NCBI GenBank assembly: GCA_002391065.1
Contig: DGRP01000161.1
Location: 1-12,567, forward strand
Length of the DNA stretch: 12,567 nucleotides
DNA from: Ruminococcus sp. UBA4385
GTDB taxonomy: Bacteria > Bacillota_A > Clostridia > Oscillospirales > Ruminococcaceae
Direction: 5' to 3'
Below the pieces are notes generated by a model. It was given only the letters and a program-made list of their open reading frames with translations, did no database searches and was not told the origin of the DNA. Position numbers and translations under genes: made by a program. Of the stretch, positions 7,161 to 12,567 are shown in pieces (the stretch's first letter is position 1; each line of letters begins with the position of its first letter).

Positions 7161-9488
7161 TCACTTTCCGCTTCTTTCAACGGATATAACATTCTTGATC
7201 TTCTGTAATTTTGTAATTACACGGTTAAGCTGTTCCATACCTGCAATACTTACAGTAACAGATAGCATTGCATTGCCGTTTTTAAGCTCTCTCGAAACCG
7301 ATTCATAGATATAAATATTAATCATCGCAAGTGCAGAAGAAACATCAGCAAGCAGACCTATTCTGTCAACAGCAATAATATCAAGTGTACACTTAAAATA
7401 GCCCGATTTGCCTTCGGTGGTCTCCCAATCAACCTTTATCCACCTCGGAGCGTTCTCCTCGTTATCCTTCTGGCTAAGATAATTAATGCAATCTTTCTTA
7501 TGAATAGATATACCGTGACCTCGTGTAATAAAGCCGATAATATCGTCACCGGGCAGCGGATTACAGCACTGAGCAAATTTAATAACGCAGTTGTCGATAC
7601 CGTCAACAATAACACCTGATGAATTCTTTGATGACTTTGTCTCTTCGGGGGCTAAAGGCTCAACAACAGGCTTTTCACCGTATTTTTTATTGTACTCAGT
7701 TTTAAGCCTCTGCATTACCTTTGAAAGAACTACTCCGCCATAGCCGATGGCTGCAAAGAAATCATCAAGCGTTTCACAGCTATGTCTATGCATATCAAGC
7801 TTCAGGAAACTTTCAAGCTCCTCCTCGGGAACACGCATATTATTTCTTCTGAATTCTCTTTCAAGAGCAGTTCTGCCCTCAAAAATATTCTCTTCACGGC
7901 GTTCTTTCTTAAACCATGAGCGTATCTTAGACTTTGCTTCATTAGTCTTTGCAATATTGAGCCACGAACGGCTCGGTCCATGCCCCTCGGTATTATAGGT
8001 CAGTATCTCAATGATTTCACCTGTCTTTATCTGATAATCATAGGAAACCATCTTCTTGTCTACTTTAGCGCCCGACATTCTGTGGCCGACCTCAGTATGA
8101 ATTGCATAGGCAAAATCAATAACTGTTGCACCTACAGGAAGAGTGATCATATCGCCCTTTGGAGTGAATGCGAAAACATCTTCCGGAGCAAGATCGTTCT
8201 TTATTGCACGAACTATTTCTTCAACGTCGTTTGAGCCCTGCTGAGATTCAATTATCTGCCTTATCCATGCAAGCCTGCGATCGTCCTTGGAATTGCTGTT
8301 AATCCCCTCTTTATACTTCCAGTGAGCAGCAATTCCGTATTCAGCCGTTCTGTGCATTTCCTGCGTTCTTATCTGTACCTCAAATGGTATACCCTCACGA
8401 CCGATAACGGTTGTGTGAAGAGACTGATACATATTCGCTTTAGGAGTTGAGATATAATCCTTAAATCTGTTGGGTATAGGTCTGAACATATCATGAATAA
8501 TACCCAGCACATTATAGCACTCCGTAACAGTATTAACAATGATTCTTACAGCATAGCGGTCATATATCTGATCAATTTCCTTGCCGTCACGGTAGACCTT
8601 CTTATAAATACCATAGTTACTTTTTACTCTGCCCTCAATTTCAGGTACAGGATCAAAATCAGAGGCAAGACGGTCATGTATTTTCTGTTTGATGCTTTCG
8701 ACAAGGTCTTCCCTTGCACTGCGTCTGAGCTTCATCTGCTCATCAATCTCTGCATAAGCGTAGGGATCAAGATAGAAAAACGCAAGGTCTTCAAACTCGT
8801 CTTTAATGGAACGTATTCCAAGTCTGTGAGCTATCGGCGCATATATATTCATGGTTTCATGAGCAATAGTTCTGCGCTTCTGCTCACGGCAATAGTTAAG
8901 AGTTCTCATATTATGAAGTCTGTCAGCAAGCTTGATAATAATAACTCTTATATCTTCGCTCATAGCAAGAAGGATTTTTCTGATATTCTCAGCTTTCTGT
9001 TCTTCCTTGGTGAATATCTCCACCTTGCCGAGCTTTGTAACACCGTTTACAAGCATCTCAACATCTGCGCCGAATTTCTTCCTTATCTCATCAAGAGTAC
9101 AGTCAGTGTCCTCAACAACATCATGCAGAAGAGCTGCACAAATGGTATCGGTATCCATACCGAGCTCAAGGAGAATATATGCAACAGCCAGAGGGTGTGT
9201 TATATACGGCTCGCCTGACTCACGCTTTTGCTCGTGATGATACCGCTCTGCAAGTTCGTATGCCGAAACGATCTTTGAAAGATCATACTGCTTATCATCA
9301 TCGAGAATCTTCTGCAAAAGAGTATCTATAGTGCATACATCTTTATCACCGACGTGCTCAGGAAAATTATCCTCATGAACAGGTTTAAGGAGTCTCTTGC
9401 GAATCAGTTCAGGAGATTCCTGCATATTTTCATAATTTTTTATATCAGTTAGCTTCTCTGACATCTCATTTCTATCCTTGTCCGACAT
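7161..9488 (-). CDS. relA: bifunctional (p)ppGpp synthetase/hydrolase Rel
   Basis: Makes (p)ppGpp from ATP and GTP/GDP during amino-acid starvation and degrades it otherwise; long-form RSH acting on the ribosome. 775 residues. Hydrolase HD domain: HPLAVA (98-103), HD at 122-123, ED at 126-127, LADRLHNMRT (187-196). Synthetase: GRVKSNYGIYKK (286-297), YDRYAVRI (309-316), RFKD (341-344), YQSLHTT (354-360) and EVQIRT (370-375). RFKD matches the RxKD signature of bifunctional Rel, not the ExDD of RelA proper. A TGS domain (about 437-500), a Cys-rich zinc-finger region with C634, C641 and C642, and a C-terminal ACT domain (about 698-775) follow. There are about 50 extra N-terminal residues, highly charged, compared with B. 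subtilis Rel. The start is supported by AAAGGAG 6 nt upstream. It lies 23 nt after recJ; the apt gene usual between them in Firmicutes is absent. Confidence 0.97.
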   Translation of the reverse strand: MSDKDRNEMSEKLTDIKNYENMQESPELIRKRLLKPVHEDNFPEHVGDKDVCTIDTLLQKILDDDKQYDLSKIVSAYELAERYHHEQKRESGEPYITHPLAVAYILLELGMDTDTICAALLHDVVEDTDCTLDEIRKKFGADVEMLVNGVTKLGKVEIFTKEEQKAENIRKILLAMSEDIRVIIIKLADRLHNMRTLNYCREQKRRTIAHETMNIYAPIAHRLGIRSIKDEFEDLAFFYLDPYAYAEIDEQMKLRRSAREDLVESIKQKIHDRLASDFDPVPEIEGRVKSNYGIYKKVYRDGKEIDQIYDRYAVRIIVNTVTECYNVLGIIHDMFRPIPNRFKDYISTPKANMYQSLHTTVIGREGIPFEVQIRTQEMHRTAEYGIAAHWKYKEGINSNSKDDRRLAWIRQIIESQQGSNDVEEIVRAIKNDLAPEDVFAFTPKGDMITLPVGATVIDFAYAIHTEVGHRMSGAKVDKKMVSYDYQIKTGEIIEILTYNTEGHGPSRSWLNIAKTNEAKSKIRSWFKKERREENIFEGRTALEREFRRNNMRVPEEELESFLKLDMHRHSCETLDDFFAAIGYGGVVLSKVMQRLKTEYNKKYGEKPVVEPLAPEETKSSKNSSGVIVDGIDNCVIKFAQCCNPLPGDDIIGFITRGHGISIHKKDCINYLSQKDNEENAPRWIKVDWETTEGKSGYFKCTLDIIAVDRIGLLADVSSALAMINIYIYESVSRELKNGNAMLSVTVSIAGMEQLNRVITKLQKIKNVISVERSGK

Positions 9489-9511
9489 AATAACTCCTTT
9501 CGTTCCTATTT

Positions 9512-11542
9512 TTATTTAATCATTGAATTTAATCTTTTTAATATTGAAGAATCATCAAGATCTACTTTGTGCTGAGGCTTTATCCAGCCGATTCGTTCAC
9601 TGGCAGGCAAAAATGTGATCAACCCTTTTTCTGCAAAAATATCAATGCAAAGCCTTAGCTTGCAATAATTCATTGTATCGCCGGAGAGCCTCATAAAAAG
9701 GTTATCCAGAGTAATATTCTTAACCGCACTTATATATTTATATACATTTACAAGCTCCTGTCTTACAGGAATAATCTTTTTAATAAAGTTAGACGGAAGT
9801 TCTTCTCCTCTCATAAGCTTTTCATAAGTTTCCTTGGCTGCAAAATATCTTTCCTGCTTAATTCCGCTGAGTCTGAAATCAATCACCTTAGCTTCGGCTG
9901 ATTCTTTTCCGTTAAAACGATTAACTTCAAGATTAACAAGCATATCGATCCTGTCTCCGACAGAAAAGCCGGGGTTTGCTGTTTTAACATTAAAGAATTT
10001 TGCAACACCCGAAACACTGCCATATGTGTATTCAATTTTTGTATGTAGTCCTTCCTGTCCCATAGGCGATATTTTTTTTACTACCGCACCAAGAACAGCA
10101 AAAACGGGCGAACTGTTTGCCTCACCAAAAGGTTCAAGCCTTGAAAGACTGTCGATGCTTGCTACATTAAGATCCTGAGGCTGCAAAAGCTTATCCGCAG
10201 TTAATGAATATACAGGGAACTTTTCCATACTGTCAGAAAAATCGTAAATCATCTGTCTGAACTTCCCGATATCCTCTTCCTTCAAAGAAAATCCGCCTGC
10301 ACATTCATGACCGCCTAATTTTGTAAGTACATCAGAACAATAGTGAAGACACTTGAAAATACTGAAGCCCTTTAAGCTTCTTGCTGAACCCCTTGCATTG
10401 CCATTATCATCTGTAGTGATAATAAAATTAGGCTTCCCGAAAAACTCCATTATCTTCGAAGAGATAATACCAACAACACCATGATGCCAGCCTTTTCCGT
10501 TTATTACAAGTACCCTGTGATTAAGCACATAAGGATTTTCGTTCAGATACTTAATAATATCTGCCAGAATCTTACGCTCAACTTCTTTTCTCTGATTATT
10601 AAGAGTAACCAGAGTTTGCGCATAAGATGCAGCTTCGTCATCATCTTCAGCAAGCAATAGCTTTACTGCAGTTATAGGAGTGCCAAACCGTCCTGAAGCA
10701 TTGATTACAGGAGAAATCTTAAAGCTTATATCAACAGCATTCAGATTATCTTTATCCAGCTTAGTAAGCTCCATCAGATGTAACAGACCTAAATTCTCTG
10801 TATTTTTCAGGTAATTCAAACCTGTTTTAACAATAGTTCTGTTCTCACCCTTTAATGGCACAACATCGGCTATAGTTCCGATTGCACATATATCGGCAAA
10901 CTGATCGAGTACAATATCATAATTTCCGTCATCAAGCATTGCACAAAGCTTTAAAGCAACACCGACACCGCATAAATCCTTAAAATCCGAAGGGCAATCC
11001 ATCTGGTGCGGATCTACAATCGCTCTGGCATCGGGAAGCTCCGGCGGAGCCTGGTGATGATCGGTAACAACAAGCTCCATATCAAGCTCTTTAATAAGCT
11101 TTGACTCCTCAACTGAGGCAATTCCGTTGTCGACTGTGACAATAAGCTTTACGCCCTGTTCAGCAAGCTTTCTTATAGCATTTTCATTCAGGCCGTATCC
11201 GTCTGCCCTTTCGGGGATATAGTACATAACATTTGCGCCTATGCTGTCAAGATAGCTGTATAAAACTGCTGTAGAGGTAACACCGTCGCAGTCATAATCA
11301 CCATATATGCAAATAAGGTCATAGCTGTCTACAGCCTCTGAAATAACATTTGCAGCAAGCTTCATATCTTTAATCTCATCAGGGGGAGCAAGTTCATCAT
11401 CATTGAAAAAGCTGACAAGATCATCAAATGTATTAACTCCTCTGGAGGTAAGAACATCTATTGCAAGCCTGGAAAGGTCACATCTGGCTTCAAATTCTGC
11501 GCCTTTTATTTCATCAGGCTTATTAATTATCCATCTTTTCAT
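9512..11542 (-). CDS. recJ: single-stranded-DNA-specific exonuclease RecJ
   Basis: 5'-to-3' ssDNA exonuclease for recombination, mismatch and base-excision repair; Mn2+-dependent DHH-family phosphoesterase. 676 residues. Motifs: DYDCDG (82-87), TVDNG (136-140), DHH (161-163), GTIADVVPL (222-230), NASGRFG (281-287), then the DHHA1 part with GWHHGVVGIISSK (351-363), GSARS (385-389) and GGHECAGG (410-417). An OB-type RecJ domain follows (about 445-560) and then a Firmicutes-type C-terminal extension (about 565-676) ending in a winged-helix-like segment, whose function I do not assign. All metal-binding Asp/His residues expected in DHH are present. Start: ATG with AAAGGA (11551-11556) 8 nt upstream and a clear promoter. 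It is the first gene of the six-gene run. Confidence 0.96.
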   Translation of the reverse strand: MKRWIINKPDEIKGAEFEARCDLSRLAIDVLTSRGVNTFDDLVSFFNDDELAPPDEIKDMKLAANVISEAVDSYDLICIYGDYDCDGVTSTAVLYSYLDSIGANVMYYIPERADGYGLNENAIRKLAEQGVKLIVTVDNGIASVEESKLIKELDMELVVTDHHQAPPELPDARAIVDPHQMDCPSDFKDLCGVGVALKLCAMLDDGNYDIVLDQFADICAIGTIADVVPLKGENRTIVKTGLNYLKNTENLGLLHLMELTKLDKDNLNAVDISFKISPVINASGRFGTPITAVKLLLAEDDDEAASYAQTLVTLNNQRKEVERKILADIIKYLNENPYVLNHRVLVINGKGWHHGVVGIISSKIMEFFGKPNFIITTDDNGNARGSARSLKGFSIFKCLHYCSDVLTKLGGHECAGGFSLKEEDIGKFRQMIYDFSDSMEKFPVYSLTADKLLQPQDLNVASIDSLSRLEPFGEANSSPVFAVLGAVVKKISPMGQEGLHTKIEYTYGSVSGVAKFFNVKTANPGFSVGDRIDMLVNLEVNRFNGKESAEAKVIDFRLSGIKQERYFAAKETYEKLMRGEELPSNFIKKIIPVRQELVNVYKYISAVKNITLDNLFMRLSGDTMNYCKLRLCIDIFAEKGLITFLPASERIGWIKPQHKVDLDDSSILKRLNSMIK

Positions 11543-11561
11543 ATTTTCATTCCTTTATCCG

Positions 11562-11582
11562 TAATTATAATTCTTATAATTA
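11562..11582. repeat. AT-rich palindrome over the recJ start site, possible operator
   Basis: A perfect inverted repeat, 9-bp arms (11562-11570 and 11574-11582) with a TTC centre. It covers the predicted recJ transcription start (about 11572) and four bases of the -10 box. The position suits a repressor site, but the arms are entirely A/T and an AT-rich promoter can produce such a repeat by chance. Confidence 0.4.
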
Positions 11583-11607
11583 TACCATATTATCAAATTA
11601 ATTTCAA
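11579..11607 (-). promoter_or_regulatory. sigma-A promoter of the recJ operon
   Basis: Minus strand: -35 TTGAAA (11607-11602), a 17-nt spacer, -10 TATAAT (11584-11579) preceded by TGG, which forms an extended -10. The start is predicted near 11572, giving a leader of about 30 nt. A second TATAAT (11568-11563) lies downstream without a -35 partner. Confidence 0.85.
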
Positions 11608-11634
11608 GTAAAAAAAATGAACAACAAGCAGTAC

Positions 11635-11663
11635 TTGCACTTCTTTAAAAAGTATGCTATAAT
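11635..11663 (+). promoter_or_regulatory. sigma-A promoter of the SpoU-type methyltransferase gene
   Basis: TTGCAC (11635-11640), a 17-nt spacer, and TATAAT (11658-11663) with TGC before it (extended -10). The predicted start near 11670 leaves only about 10 nt before the ATG at 11680. It is divergent from the recJ promoter, with 27 bp between the two -35 boxes. Confidence 0.87.
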
Positions 11664-11679
11664 CATTCCGGTGATATAA

Positions 11680-12510
11680 ATGAGCAATATTTATGAAATA
11701 ACTGACTTAAACAGCCCCGAGCTTATTCCCTACAGAACTACCGCAGAAATACAGTTAAAGAGATACTATGAGCCCGAACCGGGTATCTTCATAGCTGAAA
11801 GTCCGAAAGTGATAAGAAGAGCACTTGCTGACGGCTATGAGCCTTTATCAATGCTTGTTGAAAAGAAATATATTGACGGACAGGCTTCTGATATAATCGG
11901 TTTTTGCCCTGATATTCCTGTTTATACAGCTGAGACACCAGTACTTACAGACCTGACAGGCTTTAAGCTGACTCAGGGAGCGCTGTGTGTAATGAGAAGA
12001 AAAGCTCTCCCGAGTGCAGATAGTATTCTTGAAAAAGCCCAAAAGATCGCAGTACTTGAAGATATAATGAATCAAACAAATATAGGTGCAATTATCAGGA
12101 GTGCAGCAGCACTTGGAATTGATGCTGTTCTGCTGACACCTGCCTGCAGCGATCCGCTTTACCGTCGCTCAATAAGAGTAAGCATGGGCACTGTTTTTCA
12201 GATTCCCTGGACATATCTTGAATGCAGTTCACCCGATTATGTATCATATCTAAAAAGCAAAGGCTTCTGTACCGCAGCTATGGCATTAAGGAATGATACC
12301 CTTTCAGTTGATGACAATAAGCTTAAAGAGCAGGATAAAACTGCGATAATTCTCGGCACCGAGGGTGAAGGATTAAAAGCTGAAACCATTTCAGCCTGTG
12401 ACTATACAGTAAAGATACCTATGTTTAATGGTGTTGACTCGCTAAACGTTGCTGCTGCAAGTGCGGTAGCATTCTGGGAATTAAGGCAACACCGCACGAC
12501 CCGCGGCTAA
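11680..12510 (+). CDS. SpoU/TrmH-family RNA 2'-O-ribose methyltransferase
   Basis: SAM-dependent SPOUT-class enzyme that methylates ribose 2'-OH in rRNA or tRNA; the target nucleotide cannot be read here. 276 residues. The N-terminal substrate-binding domain (about 18-108) includes FIAESPKVIRRAL (37-49). The knotted catalytic domain has the three SpoU motifs: NQTNIGAIIRSA (131-142, with N131 and R140), ILGTEGEGL (224-232), and IPMFNGVDSLNVAAA (246-260). Homology ends at FWELRQ (265-270). The final six residues, HRTTRG, are encoded by a GC-rich stretch unlike the gene body and may come from an adjoining repeat. GGTGAT sits 4 nt before ATG at the extreme 5' end of the predicted transcript. Divergent from recJ. 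RlmB, TrmH and YsgA-type are all possible; YsgA-like is my weak preference. Confidence 0.93.
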   Translation: MSNIYEITDLNSPELIPYRTTAEIQLKRYYEPEPGIFIAESPKVIRRALADGYEPLSMLVEKKYIDGQASDIIGFCPDIPVYTAETPVLTDLTGFKLTQGALCVMRRKALPSADSILEKAQKIAVLEDIMNQTNIGAIIRSAAALGIDAVLLTPACSDPLYRRSIRVSMGTVFQIPWTYLECSSPDYVSYLKSKGFCTAAMALRNDTLSVDDNKLKEQDKTAIILGTEGEGLKAETISACDYTVKIPMFNGVDSLNVAAASAVAFWELRQHRTTRG

Positions 12511-12567
12511 CGCCTCTGCACATCATCTGCTTGCCAGCTTTCCGTCATATTACCCAAATTCTCCTTG
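12485..12567. repeat. GC-rich inverted-repeat tail, possible edge of a dispersed repeat or mobile element
   Basis: Bases 12485-12520 are about 69% G+C, far above the flanking gene. GGCAA (12485-12489) and TTGCC (12531-12535) are inverted, with a smaller GGC/GCC stem around TAAC (12505-12513) inside. The segment supplies the last codons and stop of the methyltransferase gene. On the minus strand one frame stays open from the window edge to a TAG at 12509-12507 (19 codons), overlapping the convergent stop, so a partial gene is an alternative. The window ends before this can be decided. Confidence 0.35.

Noticed and set aside
8493..9218. 241-residue plus-strand open frame antisense to relA
   Set aside because: The opposite strand encodes fully conserved Rel domains; this frame is a hydrophobic shadow with no Shine-Dalgarno or family motif.
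12507..12567. Partial minus-strand gene of 19 or more codons entering from the right edge
   Set aside because: Too short to support; no recognisable protein family, and inverted repeats suggest a non-coding repeat. Kept only as an alternative.
1..12567. CRISPR array, tRNA/rRNA genes, prophage, toxin-antitoxin or defence system
   Set aside because: No spaced direct repeats, no tRNA or rRNA signatures, and every long frame is explained by a known housekeeping or transport family.

Overview
The window reads as chromosomal housekeeping DNA from a low-to-moderate-GC anaerobic Clostridia bacterium, most likely Ruminococcus-like (Oscillospiraceae). This rests on the run recJ - relA - MBL hydrolase - hemZ, an AT-rich genome with textbook sigma-A promoters and strong Shine-Dalgarno sites, a Firmicutes-type bifunctional Rel, and protein sequences that resemble B. 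subtilis/Clostridia homologues. The genus is an inference; no species can be named from the sequence alone.

Layout. (1) Bases 1-190: no plausible protein gene, but a strongly base-paired plus-strand RNA ending in an intrinsic terminator. No plus-strand gene follows for more than 11 kb, so it looks like a stand-alone small RNA; its family is not certain (6S-like is my best guess). (2) 189-2156, minus: a NAD-dependent DNA ligase with its own promoter and several changes in normally conserved motifs. (3) 2284-11542, minus: a six-gene operon-like run, in transcription order recJ, relA, MBL hydrolase, hemZ, rlmD, MATE transporter. Junctions are tight: 23 nt, 8 nt, a 4-nt overlap, a 17-nt overlap, then about 45 nt. 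One sigma-A promoter sits before recJ and a strong hairpin follows the MATE gene. (4) 11543-11679: a 137-bp divergent promoter region. (5) 11680-12510, plus: a SpoU/TrmH-family RNA 2'-O-methyltransferase whose transcript should have a leader of only about 10 nt. (6) 12485-12567: a GC-rich, inverted-repeat-bearing tail that differs in composition from the rest and may be the edge of a dispersed repeat or element.

Themes. The genes cover DNA repair and replication (RecJ, LigA), the stringent response (Rel), RNA modification (RlmD, SpoU-type enzyme), redox/thioester or tetrapyrrole-linked chemistry (MBL protein, HemZ) and drug/metabolite export (MATE). I see no phage, CRISPR, toxin-antitoxin, biosynthetic or defence cluster. 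The most unusual items are the structured RNA with two mutually exclusive foldings, the divergent ligase, and the atypical 3' end of the methyltransferase gene.
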